NCBI GenBank assembly: GCA_049840935.1
Contig: JASGJA010000029.1
Span: 65,977-129,976 of the forward strand
DNA length: 64,000 nucleotides
Origin: Mesorhizobium_G sp049840935
Lineage (GTDB): Bacteria > Pseudomonadota > Alphaproteobacteria > Rhizobiales > Rhizobiaceae
Direction of reading: 5' to 3'
Numbering within the stretch: position 1 is the first letter of the stretch; each line of letters starts with the position of its first letter. The notes beneath the pieces were generated by a model. It ran no database searches. It had not been told where the DNA came from and saw only the letters and a program-made list of their open reading frames with translations. The position numbers and the translations under genes are program-made. Below are positions 35,473 to 45,227 of this stretch, one piece after another.

Positions 35473-38176
35473 TTAACCGAAAAAGCCTTTTCGCTGCCAC
35501 CATCCTTTTTTGGGCTCGGACGGTTCGGTATCGGCGGTCTCACTGGAAGCCACAGTAGAGGAAATCGATGGCGTTGAAGGCTCAGCGTTTTCGCCTGCTG
35601 CATTTGCTGGTTTGCGGCGCGTGGTGCGTCGCGGCTTTGATTCCGGCTCTGATACTGGTTCGCTCGGCTCAGTCGCCGCAACCACGATTTCTGCCTCCGC
35701 AGCCTTGGCCTTGGTTGAACGTTTTGCGCGTGCCTTGGGCTTCTTGACCTCTGCAGGCGCTTCTTCTTCTGCTGCTGATTGCTCGGCTTGAGCCTCAGCC
35801 ACCGGCGCGGGCGCCGCTGCCTGTTCCGGCTCCTCCGATGCAACCCGCTCTTCGCTGGCTTCGACATCAGTTTCGCCACGGCTGCGCTTGCCGCCACGCT
35901 TGCCACGACGGCGCTTCTTGCCGTCCGCTTTCTCAGCAACAACTTCCTGCTCGGCAGGTTCAGCAGCGGTGACGGCCTCTACGGCTTCGCCTGCGTCATC
36001 TTCATCTGCAGCGTCTACCGTTTCGGCGCTCTCGCTTGCAGACGTGTCTTGTGTACCTTCCTGCTGTTCGCGGTCACGTCCGCCGCGGCGGCGGCGGCGA
36101 CGCTTGCGCTTGCGACGATGTTCTTCACCGGACGCTTGCTCAGCGGTCGCATCGGATGTGACCTCATCGCCCACTTCTTCCTCGTCCTGTACCTCGACGA
36201 TGTCTTCTTCGTCCTCGACTTCCACGACCTGTGCAGGCTTTGCCCGCTCGTGGAATTCGATCGGATTCTCCACAATCGCCCCGCGCGTGATCGTGTAGTG
36301 CTGCGAGCCGACGCTGTCGTCAGATTCGATGGTGATCGTCAGGCCGAACCGACTTTCGAGTTCCACCAGAGTGGTGCGCTTGTGGTTGAGCACATAAAGC
36401 GCAGTCGCTGCGGGCGTTCGCACCGTTATGTGGTGCTTAGCGTCCTTGAGCAAAAACTCCTCGATTGCGCGCACGACAAGCAGCGCCACCGAAGAATCCG
36501 AACGCACATGACCTGTACCGCCGCAGTGTGGGCAGGTTTTCATCGTGCTTTCGAGAACACTTGCGCGAATGCGCTGGCGCGACATTTCCAATAGGCCGAA
36601 ATGCGAAATGCGGCCGACCTGAATGCGCGCGCGGTCGTTTTTCAGGCAATCTTTGAGCTTCTTTTCGACGGACCGGTTGTTGCGCGATTCCTCCATGTCG
36701 ATGAAGTCGATCACGATCAGCCCCGCGAGGTCGCGCAGTCTTAGCTGCCGCGCGATTTCCTCTGCCGCTTCCAGATTTGTCTGAACCGCAGTGTCTTCAA
36801 TAGAATGCTCGCGCGTCGAGCGGCCCGAGTTTACGTCAATCGCAACAAGGGCTTCCGTCTGATTGATGATAATGTATCCACCGGATTTCAGTGTAACTTG
36901 CGGCTGTACCATCCGGTCGAGTTGAGCCTCGATACCGTTGCGCGCAAACATCGGCGTCGTGTCGCGATAGGGCTGAACCATCTTGGCATGGCTCGGCATG
37001 AGCATGCGCATGAAATCCTTGGCCTCGCGATAACCCTCGTCACCCGCAACAAGAATCTCGTCTATGTCCTTGTTATACAAGTCGCGTACTGAGCGCTTGA
37101 TGAGGCTGCCTTCCTCGTAAACCAGCGTTGGCGCGGTGGATTTGAGCGTCAGGTTGCGAACGTTTTCCCACAACCGCATCAGATATTCGTAGTCGCGCTT
37201 GATTTCCGCCTTGGTGCGGTTTTCGCCGGCAGTGCGTAGAATCACGCCCATGCCTTGCGGCACCTCAAGCTCCTTCACCACGTCTTTAAGGCGCTTGCGG
37301 TCCTGTGCGCTGGTGATCTTGCGGGAAATGCCGCCTCCGCGCGCAGTATTAGGCATCAAAACGGAATAGCGACCTGCCAGCGACAGATATGTCGTCAACG
37401 CTGCGCCCTTATTACCGCGCTCTTCTTTTACGACCTGAACGAGCAGAATTTGGCGACGCTTGATGACTTCCTGAATCTTGTAATGGCGACGCATCGGGCG
37501 ACGGCGGTCGCGAACTTCATCGAGCGCATCTCCCGCGCCCACCGATTCGATATCGCGCTCGTCGGTCGATCCGGAAGAAACTTCCTCTATCTGTCCGTTG
37601 ATTTCAGACGTTTCTTCGCTTTCTTCCTTAACCTGTTCAACAGGCTCGGAAATTACGTCCGCCGCAGCCTCTGCCGCTATTGTACGGGGAGCATCCGTAT
37701 CATGATCTTCATGCTCATCCGCTTCTTCGATATGATCGGAAGCATCTGCTCCGGATTTTCGACTTTTCCTCCGCAGCATGAACGTTTTCACCGTTCCTGC
37801 TACGGTTCTTGCCGCGTCTGCGGCGACGACCGCCGCTGCGTTCGCGTTCCTGCCTTGGCTCGCTTTCGTCCTCGTCCTCATGTGCGGCGGCCTCAGCCTC
37901 CGCTTTCAGAAGCGCCTGACGATCTGCCATCGGGATCTGGTAATAATCGGGATGGATTTCGCTAAATGCGAGGAAACCGTGGCGGTTGCCGCCATATTCC
38001 ACAAAGGCTGCCTGTAGCGATGGCTCAACCCGCGTTACGCGAGCGAGATAGATATTTCCGCGAAGCTGTTTCTTGTCCTGTGATTTGAAATCGAATTCTT
38101 CAATACGATTGCCGCGTGTTACGACGACCCGCGTCTCTTCGGGATGAGACGCGTCTATAAGCATTTTGTTGGGCAT
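35473..38176 (-). CDS. rne: Ribonuclease E (one frameshift)
   Basis: The endoribonuclease that initiates mRNA decay and scaffolds the degradosome, about 900 residues. The S1 domain (RGNIYLARVTRVEPSLQAAFVEYGG) is split by a long acidic/basic insert, as in alphaproteobacteria. The catalytic DNase I-like region has AIDVNSGRSTREHSIEDTA and IDFIDMEE, and the Zn-link motif TCPHCGGTGH follows. The C-terminal third is a low-complexity Glu/Arg/Lys/Ala scaffold. The start at 38176 (MPNKMLIDA) follows GGGGAGAAG. The frame breaks at 37756-37759, where the minus strand has AAAA. Deleting one A joins EEKSK to SGADASDHIEE. The gene is essential, so a sequence error is likely. Confidence 0.94.
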
Positions 38177-38773
38177 AATTCTTCTCCCCGGCGGGAGCAT
38201 GGCCTGGCGCACGGTAGGGGCCGTGAATGCGCGTTAGGGGCAACAGACTGCCGCCGGATATATAGGGGATCGCCTCGAAGCGCGTGCGGGCCGCAACAGA
38301 CTCCACCGGCTGCGTTTCGCGCCGGGTCTCGGTTCTGTAATGTGCGGTGCCTATCGTCATCGCCTCGTTCAGCGAAAGGTTAAACTATGACCCGGCTCAC
38401 CCGGATCGACTTCTTCGCTCATTAGGAGCCGGCGCAGAACGCTGTTCCGGGCCGTTTATCACCGAGGCCCGCAACTGCGTTTCCTCGGAAAATCTCACGC
38501 GACTGCGGCCGGGCAAAAATGCCGCGCGGTTTTTTAGAAGATCCGCCTAATCCATCCCTAAACCGCAGCGGCGCGCTAACATGCCACAATCCATTCGCTT
38601 GTATGGTGTGACGCGGTTTCTGGCAACCCCGAATTATATTGCCGGCAGACAACCGTGCCGTTCGGTAAGTGTCCGTGAAAAGGGTTGTTAACCTTCTTTT
38701 CATACCAATTGTTAAGCTCTCGGCTTTCCAAGGCAAAAAAACCTTGTGTTGGTGAGATTAACTGGACGGTTAA
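38177..38773. other. Long divergent intergenic region between rne and the amidase gene
   Basis: Almost 600 bases hold no credible coding frame. The region should carry the promoters of both divergent genes. A long rne leader is plausible, because RNase E controls its own mRNA through its 5' UTR in other bacteria, but I cannot assign a specific structure. The half next to the amidase gene is AT-rich (GGTTGTTAACC-like tracts at about 38685-38710). A GCGGC/GCCGC stem at about 38504-38530 is followed by GCGGTTTTTT, which looks like a plus-strand terminator with no gene in front of it. Confidence 0.5.
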
Positions 38774-39992
38774 ATGCGCATACCTGCTTCTCATAACGAC
38801 TGTTTCAGGCGAGTTTTTGCGCCTGTTTCACTGTTTTTTCTGCTTGTTTTGCTGCTGTCCAGCCCCGTTCACGCTCTTTCAAAGGCAACAAATTTCGGCA
38901 TTTCGGGAGACTTCTGAGCACACCACTGTGGAAATTGCGCTCGATCAGGACCCCGATCTTCGCTGGTTTTTGCTGTCCAGCCCCTACAGGCTCGTGATTG
39001 AGCTGCCGGAGACGTCGTTTGCGTTTGAACCACGAAGCCTCAAGCCAATCGGGCTCGTAAACGGAATTCGCTATGGCAAGGCGGCAGAGGGGCGCTCGCG
39101 CATCATTCTCACGGGGCGCAAACCGTTCGCGGTGGAGAAGGTAGACGTCCAGCAGGACGCCGACGGCTACAAACTCACCGTTTCTGTAGAGAAATCCACT
39201 GACAGCGATTTTCGCGCTGCGATGACTGAACAGGCCAGTTCGACGAGCGCAATACAGGTGCAGGCAGCGCCGACAACTGAGGAAGAGAAGCCGTTTACAG
39301 TTGTTCTCGATCCCGGTCATGGCGGTTTTGACGGTGGCGCAGAAGGCATCAGCGGAACAAACGAAAAAGACATCACCCTTGCTTTTGCGCAGGAATTGAA
39401 GGCGCGGCTTGCTTCCAAGCGCAATTTCAAGGTGGTTATGACCCGCGATTTAGACGTGTTCGTGCGTCTGGATGATCGCGTGAAGGTTGCGCAAGATAAT
39501 GCCGCCGATCTGTTCATCTCGATTTACGCGGATACGATACGGTTCAAGGGGCTGCGTGGCGCAACGGTCTATACAGGCTCCGAGCGTGCGTCCGACGCCG
39601 AATCGCAGGCGCTGGCAGACCGCGAAAACCTCGCCGATCAGGTCGGCGGTGCTGTTTCAACGGAAGAGAGCCACGAGGTTGCGGATATCTTGTTCGATTT
39701 CGTTCGCCGAGAGACGGAGGATTACTCGGTCCACGTCGCCAAGGATCTGGTCGGAGAACTGGGAAAGTCGGTCGGTGTAATCAATAATCCGCATCGTTTT
39801 GCACGTTTTCGCGTATTACGCGCGCCAGATGTTCCTTCCGTGCTTATCGAACTCGGCTATCTTTCGAACGCCGAGGACGAATTAAGCCTGCGTGATCCAC
39901 AATGGCGCGCAAAGGCGGTGAGCAGTATAGCCGCTGCTGTCGAAAATTTTGCTGAACGCAAGGGAATACCGGCGGCGCAGGCAGAAAGGTAA
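38774..39992 (+). CDS. N-acetylmuramoyl-L-alanine amidase (frameshift; altered zinc ligand)
   Basis: A periplasmic AmiC-type zinc amidase that cleaves the stem peptide from septal peptidoglycan. The true start is the ATG at 38774, which gives a proper signal peptide (LFFLLVLLLSSPVHA). An extra T at 38911-38912 then shifts the frame, and deleting it joins ISGD to SEHTTVEIALDQ. An AMIN-like beta domain (about residues 45-150) precedes the Amidase_3 domain. That domain keeps DPGHGGFDGGAEG (first zinc His), the EKDI glutamate and the catalytic Glu in IELGYLSN. The usual SIHAD is SIYAD here, so the second zinc histidine is read as Tyr (codon 39525-39527). The gene is followed directly by PBP1a. 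Confidence 0.9.
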
Positions 39993-40179
39993 TTGCGCCA
40001 GCATTGCGTTGCGACTAGACAACAGCGTGGGCTTTTCTGGCTCGCCCGCGTAGTTTACGATCATCTCGCCGCAATTTGCCCACATCCCCACTGCAGGACG
40101 TGGCAGGGTTTGTTTCGTGACAGCGTGCGGCGGAGTGCGGATTCGAACCACTAGTTTTTGGTTCGATGTGGAGCGGGAA

Positions 40180-42618
40180 TGATTTCGGCTTCTCGGATAT
40201 TTTTTTGGTGTGGCGATTATGATCGGTCTGCTCGCTGCGGCGGGTGTGGCGATGTTCGTCGGCCATTTGGCGAAAGACCTTCCAGATTACGAGGTGCTGG
40301 CAAGCTATGAGCCGCCCGTAACGACGCGTATTCACGCTTCGGATGGCGCGCTTATGGGCGAGTTTGCACGCGAACGCCGCTTGTATCTTCCGATTCAAGC
40401 TGTGCCGGATCGTTTGAAAGCAGCGTTTCTTTCTGCTGAAGACAAGAATTTTTACAAGCATCCGGGCATTGATGTGTCCGGCCTGTTTCGCGCCGTTCTC
40501 AATAATCTGCGCACGGGCAGCAAACAGGGTGCTTCGACCATTACCCAGCAGGTCGCAAAGAACTTCCTGCTGACCTCGGACCAGACATATGAACGCAAGA
40601 TCAAGGAGATGTTGCTCTCCTTCCGTATCGAGCAGGCATATTCGAAGGACCGCATTCTCGAACTTTATGTGAATGAGATTTATTTCGGCCTCGGCGCTTA
40701 TGGCGTTGCGGGCGCCGCACTGACCTATTTCGACAAGTCGGTGAACGAATTGACGCTCGCAGAAGCGGCGTATCTCGCGGCCTTGCCCAAGGGACCGAAC
40801 AACTATCATCCGTTCCGCCACACTGAACGCGCTTTGGAGCGTCGCAATTGGGTCATCGATCAGATGGTCGACAATGGCTACGCAACGCATGAAGAAGGCA
40901 TCAAGGCCAAGTCGGAACCGCTTGGCGTGAATATCCGTCGCCGCAACAATTACCTTTTCGCCGGTGAGTATTTCACCGAAGAAGTACGCCGCGAGATCAT
41001 CGCGCGCTACGGACAGGATGCACTCTACGAAGGCGGTCTTTCTGTTCGCACCACGCTTGACCCCACGATGCAGGTCATTGCGCGCAAGGCAATGCAACGC
41101 GGCCTGATCCGTTACGATACGCTGCGCGGTTATCGCGGCCCCAAAGGCCAGATCGATATATCTGGCGATTGGGGCGTTCCGCTTGGCGAGATCAAGCCTC
41201 TTGAGGACGTGCCGGAATGGCAGCTTGCCGTTGTGCTGGACAGTGCCAAGGAGGGCGTAACCATCGGAATTCAGCCCGGTCGCGAGACGTCGGGCGAGCT
41301 GTCTGATAAGCGCGATCGGGCGTTTATTTCTGCTGACGACATGAAGTGGGCGCTGCGCCACGTGGTCAATGGCGAGCGCGTCAAGGCAAACGGGCCTGAC
41401 GGCGTGCTCAAGGCAGGCGACGTCATCTACGTCGAGAAGAAAGACGATGGTGAAGGCTATGTGCTGCGTCAGCCGCCCGGAGTTTCGGGTGGCATGGTGG
41501 TCATGGACCCGCATACGGGCCGTGTTCTGGCCATGGTCGGCGGCTTCTCCTATTCGCAGTCGGAGTTCAACCGCGCGACGCAAGCGATGCGCCAGCCGGG
41601 TTCCTCATTCAAACCAATCGTTTATGCGGCTGCGCTGGACAATGGCTACACGCCCGCATCGGTGATCATGGACGGACCGATTACCATCACAATCGGTAAT
41701 CAGGTCTGGACCCCGAAAAACTATGACGGCAAGGCTGCTGGCCCATCTACCCTGCGCAGCGGCATCGAGCGGTCACGCAACCTTATGACTGTCCGTCTTG
41801 CAAACGACATGGGCATGAAAATCGTGTCCGAATATGCTGAGCGCTTCGGCGTGTACGATAAGCTGCCTCCGCATATCGCCATGTCGCTCGGTTCGGGCGA
41901 AACCACCGTTATGCGCATGGTGTCGGCCTATTCGGTGATGGCGAACGGCGGCCGTCAGATCAAGCCATCGCTGATCGACCGCATTCAGGATCGCTACGGC
42001 AAGACGGTTTTCCGTCACGATGAGCGCGGCTGCGAAGGCTGCTCCGCACAGGATTGGGAAAACCAGCCTGAGCCTGAACTGTTAGACAATGCCGAGCAGG
42101 TTCTTGACCCGATGACCGCCTATCAGATCACGTCGATGATGGAAGGCGTGGTTCAGCGCGGCACAGCGACGATCCTGAAGGATCTCAATCGTCCAATAGC
42201 GGGCAAGACCGGCACGACCAATGACGAGAAGGACGCATGGTTCATTGGCTTCACGCCAAATCTCGTTGCTGGTCTGTATATTGGCTTCGACCAACCTCAG
42301 CCACTTGGCAAAGGCACGACCGGCGGCGGGCTTGCTGCGCCGATCTTCAAGGAATTCGTAGCGGATGCACTCAAGGATGCGCCCGTTGTCGATTTTCAGG
42401 TTCCGGCTGGCATGAAGCTCATTCCAATCGACCGCAAGACCGGTATGCAGGCGTCCAAGGGCGATCCCAATACGATTGTCGAGGCGTTTAAGCCCGGCAC
42501 TGGCCCGGCTGACAGCTATTGGGTCATCGGTATGGATTCCGGCATTCAGCCAAGTGGCGAGGCTCTTTCGCCTGCGGCCAAGCAGGTCATCGATGGCGGT
42601 GGCGGCGGTCTTTACTGA
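40180..42618 (+). CDS. mrcA: Penicillin-binding protein 1A
   Basis: A bifunctional peptidoglycan synthase of about 812 residues anchored by one N-terminal helix. The glycosyltransferase domain has EDKNFYKHPGIDVSGL (catalytic Glu), GASTITQQVAKNFLL and RILELYVNEIYFG. The transpeptidase domain has the active-site serine in PGSSFKP, the SRN motif in RSRNLM and the KTG motif in AGKTGTTND. The ATG at 40180, after GGAGCGG, is in frame and gives MISASRIFFGVAIM. The neighbouring frame would read MIRLLGYFFG, the N-terminus I expect for rhizobial PBP1a. This suggests two compensating base errors (an extra T at 40184-40186 and a missing T in the run at 40201-40206). The 3' end overlaps cutC by 7 bases. 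Confidence 0.94.
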
Positions 42619-43370
42619 TCGTCGTTTCCGCGAACCGCTGCGATTGTCGCCTTCACTGCTGACTCGTCGGTAATCGTAAGGCGATATTCTCTGTCCAGAT
42701 CCGTGCCACCCATGCCGACATGCGGGTTGCGGAACAGCATCTTGCTTGGAATATCGCGCAGTGATGCAAAGTGCATTTCGTTCAAGCCAGTTACGGCATG
42801 AACGTTTCTGATTGAATCAGGAGTGAGCGCGCCGCATCCGAGAATGATGATGCGGTTGCCTGCATGCTGCACCAATTCAGCCAGCAGAGGCGCTCCTTCA
42901 ACTGCGGTATCGCGCTGCCCGCTCGTGAGTATTCGTCCGACCCCGCAGCGAACGAGCGCGTCCAGCGCCTCAAACGGATCGCGCGTCATGTCGAACGCAC
43001 GATGGCACGTCACGTTGATGCCATTTGCGCAGCGAACAAGTTCGCTCATCCTGTGCTCATCGATTGTGCCATTCGGAAGCAGGCAGCCGGCGACCGCGCC
43101 TGCAACGCCAAGATCGCGCAATGCCCGTACATCGTCGCACATCGACGCAAATTCGGCATCGCTATAGAGAAAGTCGCCGCCCCTCGGTCTGACGATCACA
43201 TGGAAGGGAATTTGCGCCACATCCAGCGCAGCCTTGATCGTGCCGTAGCTTGGCGTAAGCCCGCCCTCCAACAGGCTGGCGCACAGTTCCACGCGGTCGG
43301 CTCCCGCATCTTGTGCTGCAACCAGCCCGTCGACGCCTTCGACGCAGACTTCGATCAGTAGGCGTTTCAT
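42612..43370 (-). CDS. cutC: CutC family protein
   Basis: A 252-residue TIM-barrel protein. LLIEVCVEGVDGLVAAQDAGADRVELCASL and GLTPSYGTIKAA at the N-terminus, RPRGGDFLYSD and ILTSGQRDTAVEGA are diagnostic. The family was named for copper homeostasis in E. coli, but a direct copper role is disputed and the molecular function is unknown. Its stop overlaps the convergent mrcA end. A small membrane protein gene lies 2 bases upstream on the same strand, so the two may be cotranscribed. Confidence 0.9.
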   Translation of the reverse strand: MKRLLIEVCVEGVDGLVAAQDAGADRVELCASLLEGGLTPSYGTIKAALDVAQIPFHVIVRPRGGDFLYSDAEFASMCDDVRALRDLGVAGAVAGCLLPNGTIDEHRMSELVRCANGINVTCHRAFDMTRDPFEALDALVRCGVGRILTSGQRDTAVEGAPLLAELVQHAGNRIIILGCGALTPDSIRNVHAVTGLNEMHFASLRDIPSKMLFRNPHVGMGGTDLDREYRLTITDESAVKATIAAVRGNDDQ

Positions 43371-43372
43371 CT

Positions 43373-43831
43373 TTAAGCTACTGACCAGATAACGAATGCG
43401 AGCAGAACCACCGCAATCAGCAAGTCGGTGCAGAGCGCGAGGTTTTCGTTTGCAGAGCGGTCCTTCTGGCCGATATGGCCTATTCCTGCCGCGCCGTAGA
43501 AAATAGTGGCGTAGATCGCGATTGGCAGGAGGAAACTCGGTGCAAACACCGATGCAATACCAACGACGCCCCCGGCGAAATTGGAAATACCCAGCTCCCG
43601 AACAATCGGAAATGCTTCGTCGGTTTTGAGCTTGAATATTTCTTTAGCGGTGAACTCAGGCTGTAGGGTTTGCTTCAAACCAGCCGCAATCAGCCTAACG
43701 CCTGCACCCCAGAAAACGAACCAGCGACCGAGAGCCAGCATCAGCGGTAAATCCGGGTGCAGCCAAAGATCGATCCCTGCCGACGCCAAAGGCAGAACCA
43801 GCATCGTGCCTATAACGAATGGAAAGTACAA
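43373..43831 (-). CDS. Four-helix membrane protein of unknown function
   Basis: A 152-residue integral membrane protein with hydrophobic helices at about residues 3-20, 33-52, 80-115 and 133-151 (for example LLIAVVLLAFVIWSVA at the end). It has one soluble charged loop (KQTLQPEFTAKEIFKLKTDEAFP). I do not recognise a named family with confidence. It sits directly upstream of cutC on the same strand with almost no gap, so cotranscription is likely, but this does not reveal its role. Confidence 0.6.
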   Translation of the reverse strand: MYFPFVIGTMLVLPLASAGIDLWLHPDLPLMLALGRWFVFWGAGVRLIAAGLKQTLQPEFTAKEIFKLKTDEAFPIVRELGISNFAGGVVGIASVFAPSFLLPIAIYATIFYGAAGIGHIGQKDRSANENLALCTDLLIAVVLLAFVIWSVA

Positions 43832-43920
43832 AGCCGCCTCCTAACCAAGATTAGCGCAAAAGATGCCCGGAATTTTGCGAAAATCAATGTGGCGACGATT
43901 GCCTTAACCAAGAAAAGTTT

Positions 43921-43950
43921 CGGCTGCTGCTCGTGAGAGCAACAGCCGTC
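43921..43950 (-). terminator. Terminator of the small helix-turn-helix gene
   Basis: An 11-bp stem with one G-U pair (43921-43931 with 43938-43948, 6-base loop) lies 30 bases after the stop of the small helix-turn-helix gene. On the minus strand it is followed by AAACTTTTCTTGG, a weak T tract. Confidence 0.6.
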
Positions 43951-43977
43951 TCGAATGTCTCAAAGGGTAGGGTGGTG

Positions 43978-44199
43978 CTATGACGCCATTTTCGCGGGAA
44001 TGCCCAATGCCGACGTAATCCGGGTCAGCGTTTCCGGGTCCATGAGACCTTTTGCTTCGATGTCGGAAAGATCCGACACGGTTAAACCGGACGCAATTGC
44101 GATTTGGTCCAGCGAATAGCCGGTTGCCTCGCGAAGGGCAGTAACGGGGTTTACGCCGGAAGCCAGCGACGCGGTTAGAGTATCAACGATTGTAACCAT
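43978..44199 (-). CDS. Small XRE-like helix-turn-helix protein
   Basis: A 73-residue protein. Its core (TALREATGYSLDQIAIASGLTVSDLSDIEAKG, then PETLTRITSALGIPAKMAS) follows the pattern of a Cro/C1-type helix-turn-helix: a GYSLDQIAIASGL recognition region and a following LTRITSALGIP helix. The start is the ATG at 44199, with GGAGAGG six bases upstream; the frame is open 12 codons further. It is a stand-alone gene with its own terminator and no partner toxin next to it. DNA binding is inferred from the fold only. Confidence 0.65.
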   Translation of the reverse strand: MVTIVDTLTASLASGVNPVTALREATGYSLDQIAIASGLTVSDLSDIEAKGLMDPETLTRITSALGIPAKMAS

Positions 44200-44452
44200 C
44201 TGAAACCTCTCCGTGAGGCTCCGATATGCGCACACGCGGGCTTTAATGGCAAGTTAACTTTTTCGCACTGCACAAATGCGCACGGAAATCATGATCCTAA
44301 CGAATACAGTCACCGACCTTTCCGTGACATGCCAAATCAAACTATCAACAGCTTTCACATTCACTATATATATAATTATCAATTAGAAGTTGCATTTTGA
44401 TTGTTTTTGGCACGATCTAAGCGCGCCTTCGTTTATGGAAATCGGGGAAGAC

Positions 44453-44830
44453 ATGCGTAGCAGTGCAGCCTTCCTTTTTTGCTCATTGCTCGTCGCCGCT
44501 ACGCCCGTTGGAGCGCAGGTGCTACGCGAGAGAACGCGGATGTGTCAGGCTCTTGTGCTGAACATGTTGGAGGGTTCAGCCATTGCTGCCGCCGCTGCCG
44601 ACGCGTGCAATGATCTCAAGCTCAAAGTCGAGCAGGCGCGCCTCGCAATCAACATTGCTATTGCAGTCGGAGTGGACGAGAGCGTTGCAATAGAGGTTTT
44701 TACCCGGGAATATGTGACTGTCAGCAAGTCTGGACGAAAATGCGACCTGGACGGCATGATTGCTTTGGGAAATTCGTTTCAGGATACCGCGGAGCAGACT
44801 ATGGATTTCTGCTCGGTCATCGCTCCCTGA
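44453..44830 (+). CDS. Small secreted four-cysteine protein, function unknown
   Basis: A 125-residue protein with a clear signal peptide (SSAAFLFCSLLVAATPVGAQ) and a mature part of about 105 residues that is mostly helical. It carries four cysteines (in RMCQAL, DACNDL, RKCDLD and DFCSVI) that could form two disulfides. The ATG at 44453 follows GGGGAAGA and is the best start. I do not recognise the family. The gene stands alone in an AT-rich stretch (the upstream 150 bases are strongly AT-rich), between the helix-turn-helix gene and tRNA-Leu. Confidence 0.6.
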   Translation: MRSSAAFLFCSLLVAATPVGAQVLRERTRMCQALVLNMLEGSAIAAAAADACNDLKLKVEQARLAINIAIAVGVDESVAIEVFTREYVTVSKSGRKCDLDGMIALGNSFQDTAEQTMDFCSVIAP

Positions 44831-45060
44831 CCCCTTTTGAACAATCGCTCGCTCGCCACGCTGTTAACAGCCGCGATATGAATATTTCAGGGTATATCTC
44901 TTTCATCTAGTTTCCGTTGGGGAAACTCATCCGTAGGTTGCATATGCGCGCAAACGCATAATCCTCCCTGCGCGCCGCCCGTCGCCTGTCCTGCGAGGGA
45001 GGCGGCGGGCCTCTTCGTCGGCAAAACCGCGGAAATTCCAAATTCATCGCATAAGATATC

Positions 45061-45146
45061 TGGTGGCCGCTGTGGGGATCGAACCCACACGGGCGAAGCC
45101 CGAGAGATTTTAAGTCTCTTCCGTCTACCAATTCCGGCAAGCGGCC
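45061..45146 (-). tRNA. tRNA-Leu (anticodon UAA)
   Basis: On the minus strand the acceptor stem GGCCGCT pairs perfectly with AGCGGCC, followed by A and an encoded CCA. The D loop is AATTGGTAGA. The anticodon loop CTTAAAA, on an AGAGA/TCTCT stem, gives anticodon TAA. A long variable arm (CGGGCTTCGCCCG) marks a class II tRNA, and the T loop is TTCGATC. The length is 86 bases including CCA. Confidence 0.97.
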
Positions 45147-45180
45147 GAAGCGATGGCCGCTTCGCAGAGTTCCCTATACA

Positions 45181-45220
45181 TAAAAACCGTGGCTGTCAGC
45201 CGGGTCAGGACGACAGCCAC
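45181..45220 (-). terminator. Terminator of the tctCBA operon
   Basis: A perfect 9-bp stem (GTGGCTGTC at 45189-45197 with GACAGCCAC at 45212-45220) lies 8 bases after the tctA stop. On the minus strand it is followed by GGTTTTTATG. It is a good intrinsic terminator separating tctA from tRNA-Leu. Confidence 0.82.
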
Positions 45221-45227
45221 AACGAAA

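Noticed and set aside
40015..41583. A 522-codon open frame antisense to PBP1a
   Set aside because: It mirrors a gene with all catalytic motifs intact. Long antisense frames are expected in GC-biased codon usage, and it has no recognisable domain.
44907..45140. An open frame of about 77 codons (MPELVDGRDLKSLGL...) overlapping tRNA-Leu
   Set aside because: It reads through the tRNA gene itself. This is a well-known false ORF produced by leucine tRNA sequence.
45147..45163. GAAGCG/CGCTTC hairpin just upstream of tRNA-Leu
   Set aside because: It lies between the tctA terminator and the tRNA 5' end, has no T run and ends no gene; it is probably incidental to the repeated GCGGCC sequence.
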